Shown: positions 42,309 to 52,706, counted from the first letter of the stretch. The stretch is 64,000 nucleotides of DNA from Cellvibrio polysaccharolyticus (GCF_015182315.1 NZ_PRDL01000001.1:2852001-2916000), one strand, 5' to 3'. Notes: generated by a model not told the origin, from the sequence alone. Program-made: numbers and translations.

Positions 42309-44552
42309 TCAATGCTTGCGTTGCGCCGATGCAATATTCGGCAACTGATTTAATTTCGACAGAATACGACTCAGCTCGTCAAAACTGCGAATTTCAACCG
42401 TAAATTGCATATCCACGGTGTTTTTCTTTTTGTCCGAAATGGTTTGCATGGCGCTGATATTGATGCGCTCGTTATCCAGCAATGCCGTAATATCTTTCAG
42501 CAAACCGTAACGGTCGTAGGCTTCAATAATGATATCCACCGAATAGGAACTTTGCGGCGTATGCCCCCATTCCACTTTAATAATGCGCTGGGGGTCATCC
42601 GCTTGCAGCTGCAATACGTTGGAACAATCCTGACGGTGAATGGAAACACCGCGCCCCAGCGTGATATAGCCGGTAATCGCGTCGCCTGGCACCGGGTTAC
42701 AACAGGTGGCTATCCGGGTTAGCAGATTACCCACGCCCTCAATATAAAAATCGGAATCTTTTTTCCGTTCCGGCGACTTTGCCCGCAACGGAATAACCGG
42801 TTGTGCCGGGTTGGCTTCTGCCAGTTGTTTTTGCACCGCATGCAGCACCTGGCCGACGCTGGTGTCGTTCGCGCCAACCGATGCATAAAGATCATCCAGG
42901 GTGTTGAAGCGCATTCTTTTGATCAGGGCATTGTGGTCGAGATCGCCCAGCGCCAGACGTTTGAATTCCCGCTCCAGCAAGGCATGGCCTTCAGAAATAT
43001 TCTGTTCACGCGCCTGCAACTTGAACCAGTGTTGCACCTTGGCACGGGCACGGGCGGTGTTTACAAATCCGAGCGCCGGCACCAGCCAGTCCCGGCTTGG
43101 TGCGTCCTGCTTTCCGGTGAGAATTTCAACCTGATCAGCGTTATTCAAGTGGTAGGTCAAGGGCACAATACGATTGTTGACCTTGGCACCCCGGCAGCGG
43201 TGGCCCACATTGGTGTGAATACGATAAGCGAAGTCGAGCGGCGTTGAACCTTTCGGCAAATCGACGACGTGGCCATCGGGGGTGAAAACATAAATACGGT
43301 CTTCATCGACGCTGCGCAGGTCATCTTTTAACTCAAGGCTGTCACTGCCCAGCTCTTCATGCCATTCAAGAACCTGACGCAACCAGGATATTTTCTGTTC
43401 GTAACCACGCTCGGAGGTATCCAGATCGGTGCCCTTGTAGCGCCAGTGGGCGCAAACACCCAGCTCGGATTCTTCGTGCATGGCGAAGGTGCGAATCTGA
43501 ATTTCCAGTACTTTGTTTTCCGGCCCCATCACCGCGGTGTGCAGCGAGCGATAGCCGTTTTCTTTCGGCGAGGCGATGTAGTCATCAAACTCGTGGGGAA
43601 TATTTCGCCACAAACTGTGCACAATACCCAGCACCGTATAACAATCCCGCACCGTCGGTACCAGGATGCGCACCGCGCGAATATCGTACACTTGGGAGAA
43701 ATCGATACCCTTGCGGTTCATTTTTCGCCAGATGCTGTAGATGTGTTTAGCGCGACCGCTTACCTCACCCTCAATGTCCGCATTAACCAATTCGCCGCGC
43801 AACAAGGCCAGCATGTTGTCGATATATTCCTGACGGGCAAGACGGCGTTCATCCAGCAGCGAGGCGATTTTTTTGTATTCTTCCGGCTCAAGATAACGAA
43901 ATGAAAGATCTTCCAGTTCCCACTTGATATGACCAATGCCCAAACGGTGCGCCAGCGGTGCATAGATATCGGCAACTTCCCGCGCAACCTGACGGCGGCG
44001 GACCAGACTGGCAGACTTTACCGAACGAATGGCACAGGTTCTTTCGGCCAGTTTGATGAGCGCTACGCGAACGTCGTCCACCATGGCCACCAGCATTTTG
44101 CGAATGCGCTCGGCCTGTACTTCGGCTTCGTGGCCCAGTACCCGCTCGTCGTCATCGCCGCGCTGGTAACTGATCGCCGCCATTTGCAGCACACCTTTGA
44201 TCAGCTTGGCGACAGTTTCACCAAACTTTCGCTGCACATCAGCCAGAGCAATTTTGTTTTCGCGTACCGCACGATAAAGCACAGCAGCAACCAGCGCATC
44301 GTTATCGAGTTGCAAGTCGGAGAGAATTTCGGCCATTTCAAGGCCGATTTGAAAGCAGTTGGCATCCACGCCCCAGTTGTGCACCGCATCGCTTTTAACC
44401 GACACCGCCGCCGCACTGGTTTCACAGGCGGTTTGCAGCTCAAGCCGGTGGGCTTCTGTTTGATTGGCAGCACCGTCGAGACGCTCAATCCATGCAGGGA
44501 TATCGACGGTACCTTCCGGGGTGACAGGATGATCAGCGCGGACTTTAACCAT
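42309..44552 (-). CDS. relA: GTP pyrophosphokinase RelA ((p)ppGpp synthetase I)
   Basis: A 747-residue ribosome-associated alarmone synthetase. The N-terminal pseudo-hydrolase lacks the HD metal motif: the equivalent region reads AVLYRAVRENKIAL, so it is a RelA rather than a SpoT. The synthetase domain shows YSIWRKMNRKGIDFSQVYDIRAVRI and HEFDDYIASPKENGYRSLHTAVMG. The TGS domain (IYVFTPDGHVVDLPKGSTPLDFAYRI), a conserved cysteine region (RIATCCNPVPGD) and an ACT domain at the C-terminus complete the protein. It sits seven bases after rlmD. Confidence 0.97.
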   Translation of the reverse strand: MVKVRADHPVTPEGTVDIPAWIERLDGAANQTEAHRLELQTACETSAAAVSVKSDAVHNWGVDANCFQIGLEMAEILSDLQLDNDALVAAVLYRAVRENKIALADVQRKFGETVAKLIKGVLQMAAISYQRGDDDERVLGHEAEVQAERIRKMLVAMVDDVRVALIKLAERTCAIRSVKSASLVRRRQVAREVADIYAPLAHRLGIGHIKWELEDLSFRYLEPEEYKKIASLLDERRLARQEYIDNMLALLRGELVNADIEGEVSGRAKHIYSIWRKMNRKGIDFSQVYDIRAVRILVPTVRDCYTVLGIVHSLWRNIPHEFDDYIASPKENGYRSLHTAVMGPENKVLEIQIRTFAMHEESELGVCAHWRYKGTDLDTSERGYEQKISWLRQVLEWHEELGSDSLELKDDLRSVDEDRIYVFTPDGHVVDLPKGSTPLDFAYRIHTNVGHRCRGAKVNNRIVPLTYHLNNADQVEILTGKQDAPSRDWLVPALGFVNTARARAKVQHWFKLQAREQNISEGHALLEREFKRLALGDLDHNALIKRMRFNTLDDLYASVGANDTSVGQVLHAVQKQLAEANPAQPVIPLRAKSPERKKDSDFYIEGVGNLLTRIATCCNPVPGDAITGYITLGRGVSIHRQDCSNVLQLQADDPQRIIKVEWGHTPQSSYSVDIIIEAYDRYGLLKDITALLDNERINISAMQTISDKKKNTVDMQFTVEIRSFDELSRILSKLNQLPNIASAQRKH

Positions 44553-44559
44553 AATCTGA

Positions 44560-45978
44560 CTACTTTTTATTCAACACAAATAACGCCATGGATTCCACAT
44601 GGGCCGTATGAGGGAACATATCCATAACACCAAGCCTGGCCAGCGTATAACCGGCCTCCGCCAAAATGGCCGCATCGCGTGCCAGAGTGGCCGGGTTACA
44701 ACTGACGTAGACCAATTTTTTGGCCCCCAGTTGCCGAATATTCATCAGGATCTCTTTGGCGCCATCGCGCGGCGGATCCAATAAGACCGCATCAATCTTG
44801 CCGCATTGCTGCTGCAATTGCCGAACCGACAGTCGGGTGAGATCGGCGGCGATAAAACGGACATTTTCCACACCGCTGCGCTGCGCATTTTCGCGCCCGC
44901 GCTCTACCATGTTTTCTACCGCTTCCACCCCGATCACTTCGGCACAATGCTTCGCCAGTGGCAGCGTGAAATTACCGATTCCGCAAAACAGGTCCAACAC
45001 CCTTTCTTTGCCCCGCAGCGCCAATAAATCAATCGCCTGAGCGACCATCTGACGATTCACCGCACGGTTAACCTGGGTAAAGTCTTGCGGATGCCAGGCG
45101 AGTGGCGGCAAGGCTTCATCCGCATAATAGAACAATCGCGGGTCTATTGCCTGCCCTTGCAAATCTTTTAGAACGCCGGAGCCATCATCAACGCAAATAC
45201 GACACTGGAGATTTTCTTCCAACAGACGTAAACCCTGCCAGTCACGCTCGCCCGGCGTACGGGTGTGACGCAGGATTACCATCGTCTCGCCCTGTCCGGC
45301 AAGCAGCTCAATATGGGTAACGGCACGCGCACTGTGCTCAACAGCCAACCAGTTCTGTAGCGGCGCAATCAGTGAATTCAGGGATTTCTCCAGCACCACA
45401 CAGTTGCTGATCGGGGTGAGCTTGTTACTTTGCCGCTGGCGAAAACCCAGGGTGACGGTGCCGTCATTTTCATACCAGACCCCCAGGCGGGCGCGGCTGC
45501 GGTAACCTTCCGATGCAGAAACAATCGCGGGTAAAACCTCCGCCGGCTCCAGCCCGCCCCAACGCTTCATTTGCTCAAGAGCGGTGGCTTGTTTGAATGC
45601 CAGTTGATGCGCCGGTTGCCAATGCTGCAACTGACAGCCGCCACATTGATGGTAATGCTCACACACCGGCGTCTGGCGCTCCGCCGAGCTGACCAGCAGA
45701 TTCTCCACAACCGCTTCTGCATAACGGGCATGATCCTGCTGCAAACGCGCCGAAACGGTTTCACCTTGCAAGGCGCCATCAATAAACAGTGTTTTGCCTT
45801 GCCAGTTGGCGATGCCGCGGCCATCGTGCCCCATGCGCTCAATGGTGAACTCACCCAATTTTTGATTGACGGGCGAACGCGCTGCACCAGCGCCTTTGGT
45901 TCGCGCGCTATTGCGCGACGATGATATAAAACGACTACCCGGGCGGGCGTTGCTGCCCCCCTGCTTACCTCGACTCAT
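44560..45978 (-). CDS. rlmD: 23S rRNA (uracil(1939)-C(5))-methyltransferase RlmD
   Basis: A 472-residue SAM-dependent RNA methyltransferase with an N-terminal TRAM domain (GEFTIERMGHDGRGIANWQGK). The [4Fe-4S] cysteines lie in CEHYHQCGGCQLQHW plus a later one. The SAM loop is VLDLFCGIGNFTLPLAKHC. DAVLLDPPRDGAKEI and the nucleophile cysteine in LVYVSCNPATLARD are diagnostic of the RumA family. The first 30 residues are basic and low-complexity. It precedes relA in a conserved order. Confidence 0.95.
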   Translation of the reverse strand: MSRGKQGGSNARPGSRFISSSRNSARTKGAGAARSPVNQKLGEFTIERMGHDGRGIANWQGKTLFIDGALQGETVSARLQQDHARYAEAVVENLLVSSAERQTPVCEHYHQCGGCQLQHWQPAHQLAFKQATALEQMKRWGGLEPAEVLPAIVSASEGYRSRARLGVWYENDGTVTLGFRQRQSNKLTPISNCVVLEKSLNSLIAPLQNWLAVEHSARAVTHIELLAGQGETMVILRHTRTPGERDWQGLRLLEENLQCRICVDDGSGVLKDLQGQAIDPRLFYYADEALPPLAWHPQDFTQVNRAVNRQMVAQAIDLLALRGKERVLDLFCGIGNFTLPLAKHCAEVIGVEAVENMVERGRENAQRSGVENVRFIAADLTRLSVRQLQQQCGKIDAVLLDPPRDGAKEILMNIRQLGAKKLVYVSCNPATLARDAAILAEAGYTLARLGVMDMFPHTAHVESMALFVLNKK

Positions 45979-46076
45979 AGTGATATCCGAACGGTTGCGT
46001 GAGCTTCCGTCTGGCGGAAGTCCTGATAAGAAAGTAAGACCGGTTGGCGCCGGCGAATTATTCGCCGGAACTTTGA

Positions 46077-46967
46077 TCAGACGTTGAAAATACCGGAAGA
46101 AAGGTAGCGGTCGCCGCGATCACAGATAATGGCAACAATGGTGGCATTATCTACCCGTTGACTCAGATCCAGCGCTGCTGCAACAGCACCACCCGAGGAA
46201 ACACCGCAAAAAATACCTTCGCGCTGCGCCAATGCGCGCATGGTGTCTTCAGCGCGGCGCTGTGACATGCTCACCACCTCATCCACCCGTGCGGCATCAT
46301 AAATAGCCGGCAAATAAGCCTGTGGCCAGCGGCGTATACCGGGAATACTGGCGCCTTCGTCAGGTTGCAAACCGATAACGCGGATAGCGGGGTTCTGCTC
46401 TTTCAGGTAGCGCGAGGTGCCCATAATGGTACCGGTGGTGCCCATCGAACTGATGAAATGGGTGATGGTGCCGGCGGTTTGCTGCCAGATTTCCGGGCCG
46501 GTAGATTCATAATGAGCCAGCGGATTATCCTTGTTGCCGAATTGATCCAGCACCTTGCCTTTACCTTCCGCTTGCAACTGCAGCGCCAGATCGCGCGCAC
46601 CTTCCATGCCCTGCTCCGGCGTTACCAGAATCAATTGCGCGCCATAGGCGGCCATGGCAGCTTTGCGCTCTGCGGTGGAATTGTCGGGCATGATAAGGAT
46701 GAGCGGATAGCCTTTGATGGCGGCAACCATCGCCAGGGCGATACCGGTATTACCGCTGGTTGCTTCAATCAGCGTGTCACCCGGTTGAATGTAACCGCGC
46801 AGCTCTGCCTGACGAATCATTGACAAGGCCGGACGGTCTTTTACCGACCCGGCCGGATTATTACCCTCCAACTTTACCAACAGGGTGTTGCTGGTTTCTC
46901 CGGGCAGTCTCTGCAAGCGCACCAGAGGTGTGTTACCAACAAACGCTTCTATTGTGGGAAAGTCCAT
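46077..46967 (-). CDS. cysM: Cysteine synthase B
   Basis: A 296-residue PLP enzyme that makes cysteine (or S-sulfocysteine) from O-acetylserine. The PLP-lysine is in NNPAGSVKDRPALSMI, and the pyrophosphate-type loops are LIEATSGNTGIALAMVAAIKG and SSMGTTGTIMGTSRYL. IFCGVSSGGAVAAAL lies near the C-terminus. The CysM-type sequence NPAGSVKDR separates it from CysK. The ATG at 46967 has GAGG upstream. It is divergent from the gacS-like gene, as in Pseudomonas. Confidence 0.95.
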   Translation of the reverse strand: MDFPTIEAFVGNTPLVRLQRLPGETSNTLLVKLEGNNPAGSVKDRPALSMIRQAELRGYIQPGDTLIEATSGNTGIALAMVAAIKGYPLILIMPDNSTAERKAAMAAYGAQLILVTPEQGMEGARDLALQLQAEGKGKVLDQFGNKDNPLAHYESTGPEIWQQTAGTITHFISSMGTTGTIMGTSRYLKEQNPAIRVIGLQPDEGASIPGIRRWPQAYLPAIYDAARVDEVVSMSQRRAEDTMRALAQREGIFCGVSSGGAVAAALDLSQRVDNATIVAIICDRGDRYLSSGIFNV

Positions 46968-47098
46968 AAAATCCTCGGTCAACCATCAGCGGCAAGCTGC
47001 CAAAGGCGGCTATTCTAGCGCTGATTGTAATATGGTGAAACTCACATAATAATGGTCTTCTTCGGTAAAAACCCTAATCTATTACGGCTTGTCATGCT

Positions 47099-49900
47099 AT
47101 GGCACACAAAACGCTCAAACAGGAAGTCTGGCGCCTTATTCTGATCCCATCGCTGGCGATTACCTTACTGCTCTCGGCCACCCTCAGTTATCTTTACATT
47201 TCCCAGCTGAACAAGTTTGTCTCTCACCGCGGTAGTATGCTGACGCTGAAAACGGCGCAGCTCAGCCAGTACGCCTTGTCGCAGAACGACCGCAATATGG
47301 TGCAATCCATACTCAACGCCTCTCTGGAAGAGCCTTTTGTTCGTGCGGTGTCACTGCACACACTGGCTGATGACAAAACCTGGCATGCCGGCCCGGTTTT
47401 TTTTCCGCTTACCGAAGCGGCAAAAACCGACTGGCAGGAACCTCACGAGCAAAACACCGCCAAGTCGATCCGTTTTTCCAGCCCGGTGGTTGATGACAAC
47501 GACGCCATGATCGGCCGCCTTGAACTCGAATTGCTCACCTCACCCTTTCTGGTAATACGTTACGAAACCCTGCTGATTACCATTCTGGTCACCCTGCTCT
47601 GCCTCATTCTGGCTGCGGTGCTGGCAGTGCGTTTGCACGAAAAAATTACCCAACCACTGGGTCACATCCGCAATGTGGTGCAAAAACTGGCCGCCGGAAA
47701 ATTGCACACCCGGGTAGATACCCAGCAGTCCCGCGAATTTACCGAGCTGGCCGCCGCGGTGAATAACGTCGGCAGCAGCATGGAAGTCACCCGGGATGAT
47801 ATGCAACTGCATATGGATCAATACACCGAGGACTTGCGCGAAACCCTGGAAACCATCGAGATTCAAAATATCGAATTGGACATCGCCCGCAAACAGGCGC
47901 TGGAAGCCAGCCGCATCAAATCGGAATTTTTAGCCAACACCAGCCATGAAATTCGTACTCCGCTTAACGGCATTCTGGGCTTCACCAACCTCACCCTGAA
48001 AACCGAATTGGACGAGCAGCAGCGCGATTACCTCAACACCATCCGCGACTCGGCGCAAAACCTGTTAACCATCATCAATGACATTCTCGATTTTTCCAAA
48101 ATTGAAGCCGGAAAACTCACCCTCGATTACGCGCCACTGCAATTGCGCCGGGTCGTTGAAGAGACGCTGCACATACTCGCGCCGGATGCACATGAAAAAC
48201 ATATTCAGCTGATCAATTATATTGATCAGGAAATTCCCGCCTGTTTATTGGGCGACCCGCTACGTTTCAAACAAATTCTTTCCAACCTCACCAGCAACGC
48301 CATCAAATTCAGCCCCAAAGGCAATATCGTTATCAACATCGGGCTGGTTTCCAAAACAGAAAGCCAGGTGGTTATTCGGGTCGAAGTTCGCGATCAGGGC
48401 ATTGGCCTGTCAAACGAACAAAAAGAAGGCTTATTTAAAGCCTTCGCCCAGGTCGATAATTCCAGCTCACGGGAGCACGGCGGCACCGGCCTTGGCCTGG
48501 CTATTTGTAAAGGGCTGGTAGAGCGGATGGGCGGCGAAATTGACGTGGACAGCGAACCGGAAAAAGGCTCTGTTTTCTGGTTCACCGCGAAACTGGGTAT
48601 CGACAAACGTCAGCCTATTCATGCCGCATTCAATGTGCAGGAACAGCATATTCTGGTGTGTGGCGAAAACCCCCAGGTAAATGCCCAGATCACCGGTATG
48701 CTGCACCGCTGGCAGGCGCACTGCCATAGCATCACCACCATTCACGACATCTTCCCGGTGCTGCGGCAGGCGCATAACACGCCTCAGGCCTTCTCGCTGG
48801 TTATTCTCGATATAGCACCGGAAGACCGCAAAATAAAACCGATTTTTCTGCAAAATTTAATCGAACAATTTGAAGTCGAATTCGGTTGCGATGTGATCGT
48901 ATGCTGCACCACCACACACCAGCGACAGTTTAAAAATCAGGCGGATAATCCCCGTTTAACGGTTATCAACAAGCCGGTCACGGTTGACAGTTTGCAGCAA
49001 GCCGTCAGCCGACAATTGAATATTCAGGTGCGCGAAGCCCGTCCGCTGGATAACAACACCGATGCGATTCCCTTCCGCTCTGCCATTTCGGTGTTGATTG
49101 TTGACGACAATGCCGCCAACCTGCAATTGGCCGCTGAACTGCTGCGCGGGCTGAACACCAAAGTGGTTACGGCATCCAGCGGCAAGCAGGCGCTGGAACT
49201 GTGCGAACTGGGCAAATTCGATATTATTTTTATGGATATACAAATGCCCGGTATGGACGGACTGGAAACCACCCGCCGCATTCGCGAAACCGAAAGCGAC
49301 AAAGAGCGCACGCCCATTATTGCTCTTACCGCGCATTCCATGACGGAACAAAAATCCGAGCTGTTGATCGCCGGCATGGATGATTGTGTCAGCAAACCGG
49401 TGAGTGAAAATCAACTGGCGCATATCATTTCCCGCTGGACGGCTATGAGCGGTAAAAAAGATGCCGGCTCACTTGCCACATCAAATCGTTCCGCGCCGCC
49501 ATTACTCCCGGCGGTTACCCAGGCTCCGGATGATCTGGCAACCGTCGACATCGCGCTGGGTTTGCAGTTAGCCAACTTCAAACCGGCACTGGCGCGGGAC
49601 ATGTTAAAAATGTTGCTCGAAAACCTGCCGTCCGAATTGGCCGACATCAATAAGGCTTTCCGCGATAACGATTTTTTACACCTGGAGGAACGCGTCCATC
49701 GCATGTATGGCAGCAGCTGTTACTGCGGTGTGCCCCGCCTGAAAAAAATCAGTAGCCTGCTGGACAAACTGTTACAAGCCAAACAGTACAATCAGACCGA
49801 AGAAGTGATTGCCTCACTGAATCTGATCATTGAAGACATTTTGTTGTGGGCGAAAGGTAAGGATATTGATGCGCTGTTTGGGCTTTCCCCCAACAAATAA
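47099..49900 (+). CDS. gacS: Hybrid sensor histidine kinase GacS/BarA
   Basis: A 933-residue tripartite hybrid kinase. TM1 is at about 12-34, a periplasmic domain at 35-150, TM2 at about 154-178, followed by HAMP (to about 235) and a coiled coil. Then come a HisKA domain with H283 in NTSHEIRTPLNGI and an ATPase with NLTSNAIKFS, RDQGIGLS and GGTGLGLAICKGLVERMGG. After a degenerate receiver-like region comes a receiver with D713 in IIFMDIQMPGMDG, and finally an HPt domain with H867 in ERVHRMYGSSCYCGVPRL. It would phosphorylate GacA/UvrY, which induces small RNAs that sequester CsrA/RsmA. The neighbouring cysM-rlmD-relA order supports the GacS name. Confidence 0.96.
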   Translation: MAHKTLKQEVWRLILIPSLAITLLLSATLSYLYISQLNKFVSHRGSMLTLKTAQLSQYALSQNDRNMVQSILNASLEEPFVRAVSLHTLADDKTWHAGPVFFPLTEAAKTDWQEPHEQNTAKSIRFSSPVVDDNDAMIGRLELELLTSPFLVIRYETLLITILVTLLCLILAAVLAVRLHEKITQPLGHIRNVVQKLAAGKLHTRVDTQQSREFTELAAAVNNVGSSMEVTRDDMQLHMDQYTEDLRETLETIEIQNIELDIARKQALEASRIKSEFLANTSHEIRTPLNGILGFTNLTLKTELDEQQRDYLNTIRDSAQNLLTIINDILDFSKIEAGKLTLDYAPLQLRRVVEETLHILAPDAHEKHIQLINYIDQEIPACLLGDPLRFKQILSNLTSNAIKFSPKGNIVINIGLVSKTESQVVIRVEVRDQGIGLSNEQKEGLFKAFAQVDNSSSREHGGTGLGLAICKGLVERMGGEIDVDSEPEKGSVFWFTAKLGIDKRQPIHAAFNVQEQHILVCGENPQVNAQITGMLHRWQAHCHSITTIHDIFPVLRQAHNTPQAFSLVILDIAPEDRKIKPIFLQNLIEQFEVEFGCDVIVCCTTTHQRQFKNQADNPRLTVINKPVTVDSLQQAVSRQLNIQVREARPLDNNTDAIPFRSAISVLIVDDNAANLQLAAELLRGLNTKVVTASSGKQALELCELGKFDIIFMDIQMPGMDGLETTRRIRETESDKERTPIIALTAHSMTEQKSELLIAGMDDCVSKPVSENQLAHIISRWTAMSGKKDAGSLATSNRSAPPLLPAVTQAPDDLATVDIALGLQLANFKPALARDMLKMLLENLPSELADINKAFRDNDFLHLEERVHRMYGSSCYCGVPRLKKISSLLDKLLQAKQYNQTEEVIASLNLIIEDILLWAKGKDIDALFGLSPNK

Positions 49901-49906
49901 CAGCAA

Positions 49907-50617
49907 TCAGGAGGCAGGTGAAGAGAAAAGAGCGCGGCTGTGCAAGGGCCGCGAACCGAGCAAGGGTTTCAACAATTGCCGGCACAGTTTTTTGGCAACA
50001 ACGCGCACTTGCGGATCAGAAAAATCCCGTCGGGCAATAGCCTGAATCACCCGGCCCGGTATGCATTGCTCCTCGGGCACGTAACCGGCCGCAGCCGAAA
50101 AACCATGCTGCAAAAACAGATAAGGCATGTCGGCGTGAATCAAATCACCGGTGTCCAGCGTATTCTCACAATCAAGCCCGTAACCGGCATCTGCTAATAA
50201 GGCCAACTCAAAACAACGCAACACCGCTTCCAGCGGCTGTTGTTCGTGCAAGTGTTGCAAGGTGGTTTGATAAACGGCAAACAGTTCCGGGTGCTGGTCC
50301 AGCTCCGGCAGCGATCGCAACAGCAATTCGTTAACGTAAAAACCGCTGAAAAGATAATTGGCCTGCAAGGAGAAAAAACGGTTATCCGCCTCAACCGCGG
50401 TAAGCAACTTGAGATCCTGTTTGCCGTGCAGGGTTATTAATAAACGCGAAAAAGGCGTTAGCAGCGAGCGGGTGCGGTTTTTTTGTTGGCGAACGCCGCG
50501 CGCTACGGCGGTGACCCGCCCCAGTGATTCGGTGAAAAAATCCACCAGCACACTGGTGTCACGGTAAGGTCGTGTATGAATAATATAGGCAGGCAAAAAT
50601 TCCTGACGGGCGATCAT
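49907..50617 (-). CDS. recO: DNA repair protein RecO
   Basis: A 236-residue recombination mediator of the RecFOR pathway. An N-terminal OB-fold (PAYIIHTRPYRDTSVLVDFFTESLGRVTAVARGVR) is followed by a helical domain with FELALLADAGYGLDCENT, as is usual for the family. The stop codon is seven bases from the end of the convergent gacS gene. Its start overlaps the era stop by four bases, so era and recO are coupled. Confidence 0.95.
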   Translation of the reverse strand: MIARQEFLPAYIIHTRPYRDTSVLVDFFTESLGRVTAVARGVRQQKNRTRSLLTPFSRLLITLHGKQDLKLLTAVEADNRFFSLQANYLFSGFYVNELLLRSLPELDQHPELFAVYQTTLQHLHEQQPLEAVLRCFELALLADAGYGLDCENTLDTGDLIHADMPYLFLQHGFSAAAGYVPEEQCIPGRVIQAIARRDFSDPQVRVVAKKLCRQLLKPLLGSRPLHSRALFSSPAS

Positions 50618-51528
50618 TGCTGGAAATCGTTATAACCCAGGCTGCGCAAGGCACGCTCGTCATCTGACCAGCCGGATTTCACCTTGACCCACAGGTTAAG
50701 CATGATTTTACTTTCAAACAATTTTTCCATATCCAGGCGCGCCTGCTGGCCGATCAGCTTGATACGTTCGCCGCGATCACCAATCAAAATTCGCTTCTGG
50801 CCGTCACGCTCCACCAGAATCAGCGCAGAGATGGTGAGCAGATTGCCATCGTGTTTGAATTCTTCAATTTCCACGGCCATCTGATAAGGCAGTTCGTCAC
50901 CCAACTGGCGGGTGATTTTTTCGCGCACAATTTCTGCTGCCATAAAACGTGAGCTGCGATCGGTAATCTGATCTTCCGGGAACAAATGAACGCTTTCCGG
51001 CATGTAACTTAATAGCAACTGCTCAAGCCGATCAATGTTGATTTCACGCAAAGCGGATAACGGGATAATCTCGGCAACATTGATCTTCTGCGACAATATC
51101 TGCAAATGCGGCAGCAGCACTTCTTTATCTTCCAGCTGATCGACTTTATTCACCGCGAGAATGACCGGGCACTTTACGTGCTCAAGCTGACGGGCGACCA
51201 TTTCGTCTTCATCGGTCCACTGCAATTTATCCACCACAAAGACAATCGCATCCACGTCTTTCATGGCAGTGCTGGCGGCACGGTTCATGTAGCGATTAAT
51301 GGCTTTGGGCTGGTTCAGGTGCAAACCCGGGGTATCGACAAAGATAAGTTGATCATTACCTTCGGTTTTAATACCGGTAACGTTGTTACGGGTAGTTTGC
51401 GGCTTGCGCGAGGTAATGCTGATCTTTTGCCCGAGCAAATGATTCAACAGGGTCGATTTGCCAACGTTCGGACGACCGACAATGGCCACATAACCACAAC
51501 GGGATGGTTGTTCGGAAGAATTTGGCAT
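50614..51528 (-). CDS. era: GTPase Era
   Basis: A 304-residue essential GTPase for 16S rRNA maturation and 30S assembly. G1 is VGRPNVGKSTLLNHLLG, switch I is SRKPQTTRNNVTGI, G3 is FVDTPGLH and G4 is AVNKVDQL. The KH RNA-binding domain at the C-terminus contains RDGQKRILIGDRGERIKLIG. It lies between rnc and recO, the conserved rnc-era-recO operon. Confidence 0.97.
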   Translation of the reverse strand: MPNSSEQPSRCGYVAIVGRPNVGKSTLLNHLLGQKISITSRKPQTTRNNVTGIKTEGNDQLIFVDTPGLHLNQPKAINRYMNRAASTAMKDVDAIVFVVDKLQWTDEDEMVARQLEHVKCPVILAVNKVDQLEDKEVLLPHLQILSQKINVAEIIPLSALREINIDRLEQLLLSYMPESVHLFPEDQITDRSSRFMAAEIVREKITRQLGDELPYQMAVEIEEFKHDGNLLTISALILVERDGQKRILIGDRGERIKLIGQQARLDMEKLFESKIMLNLWVKVKSGWSDDERALRSLGYNDFQQ

Positions 51529-51564
51529 GATGCGCCCTGTATCGGAATAAACAGAAAAAACGGG

Positions 51565-52242
51565 TTACAGGCCCAGTCGGGCCAGAACGGCAGCAGCAGC
51601 CTGCTTTTCCGCCTCGCGGCGGCTACTGGCTTGCGCCGTAGCAGACTGTGAAAGTGTAGCTATTTTACATTCCACTGTGAAAAGTTGAGCATGCGCCTCA
51701 CCATTAACATCCACAATGTTGTATTCCGGCAACGGCTTTTGCAATGACTGCAAATGCTCCTGCAAACGGGTTTTGGCGTCTTTCACGGTAGTTTCCAGTG
51801 ACAAGGCCGCCAGCCTTTCTGCGTACCAGCTGTGCAAGCGGTCGCGGCAGCTGTCCAGCCCCGCTTCCAGATAAATGGCACCAATAATGGCCTCTACGGT
51901 ATCGGCCAGAATGGAATCGCGACGGTGACCGCCACTTTTCATTTCACCCTCGCCCAGCACCAGGCATTCACCAAAAGCAAACTCTCTGGCCAGATGAGCC
52001 AGGGTTTCCCCTTTCACCATCTGTGAGCGCAAACGGCTCAGCTGCCCTTCTTTTGCCTCGGGAAACTTTTTGAACAAAGCCTCACCGATAACAAAATTCA
52101 AAATGGAGTCGCCAAGAAATTCCAGACGCTCATTATTGGTAGCACCGTGGCTGCGATGCGTCAGCGCCAGTTGCAAATTTTTCTGGTCAACAAAGGTGTA
52201 ACCCAGACGCTGCTGCAAACGATGGTATTTTAATGATTCCAC
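51565..52242 (-). CDS. rnc: Ribonuclease III
   Basis: A 225-residue double-strand-specific endoribonuclease for rRNA and mRNA processing. The catalytic signature is NNERLEFLGDSILNFVIGEAL, and a second acidic site lies in ADTVEAIIGAIYLEAGLD. A C-terminal dsRNA-binding domain ends AEKQAAAAVLARLGL. It lies two bases from the DUF4845 gene and 36 bases before era. Confidence 0.97.
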   Translation of the reverse strand: MESLKYHRLQQRLGYTFVDQKNLQLALTHRSHGATNNERLEFLGDSILNFVIGEALFKKFPEAKEGQLSRLRSQMVKGETLAHLAREFAFGECLVLGEGEMKSGGHRRDSILADTVEAIIGAIYLEAGLDSCRDRLHSWYAERLAALSLETTVKDAKTRLQEHLQSLQKPLPEYNIVDVNGEAHAQLFTVECKIATLSQSATAQASSRREAEKQAAAAVLARLGL

Positions 52243-52244
52243 AC

Positions 52245-52667
52245 TTACTCACTAACCGGTGTGCAGCATTGATTCGGACGGCTGCTGTCGAGGTGGTTTT
52301 TAAACACCACAACGACATCCAGGGTTCGAATAAAGGGTGCATTGTCAAATAAAGTCACGCGCGACTCGTAATCAATTTTGACGATCAATTTTTTCGCGTC
52401 GCGTTGAATTTCAATATTTTTTGGCCCTTCACTTCGCACATTGTTGATCATGTAGAAGTTGGCCATTTTACGTTTGATTTCCATATCAGACATTTCTTCA
52501 AGTGGCGAACCTGCGTCCGCCAGCGATTGAAGACCGCTGACCACATAACGGTTTTCAGCGTAAAGAGGAACAATTTTAAAAGCACACAACAAAAAGAAAC
52601 CGGCAATAATCAACACCAGAATCCAGCTCAGCAAGCCTAATCCCTGTTGTTTTTTTAACGTTCTCAT
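52245..52667 (-). CDS. DUF4845 family membrane-anchored protein
   Basis: A 140-residue protein with one N-terminal membrane helix (GLGLLSWILVLIIAGFFLLC) and a small soluble domain. It starts at the ATG at 52667 because AGG lies seven bases upstream; in-frame starts further up are poorly spaced. DUF4845 genes are regularly found between lepB and rnc in gammaproteobacteria. The function is unknown; the location in the lepA-lepB-rnc operon suggests a link to export or membrane protein maturation, by inference only. Confidence 0.88.
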   Translation of the reverse strand: MRTLKKQQGLGLLSWILVLIIAGFFLLCAFKIVPLYAENRYVVSGLQSLADAGSPLEEMSDMEIKRKMANFYMINNVRSEGPKNIEIQRDAKKLIVKIDYESRVTLFDNAPFIRTLDVVVVFKNHLDSSRPNQCCTPVSE

Positions 52668-52706
52668 CTCGGTACCTGCCATCCTTTTTAAGATATCAAT
52701 CCGCAA

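Noticed and set aside
42309..44552. RelA N-terminal domain lacking the HD motif, considered as a damaged hydrolase
   Set aside because: Loss of hydrolase residues is normal for RelA of gammaproteobacteria and not specific to this genome.
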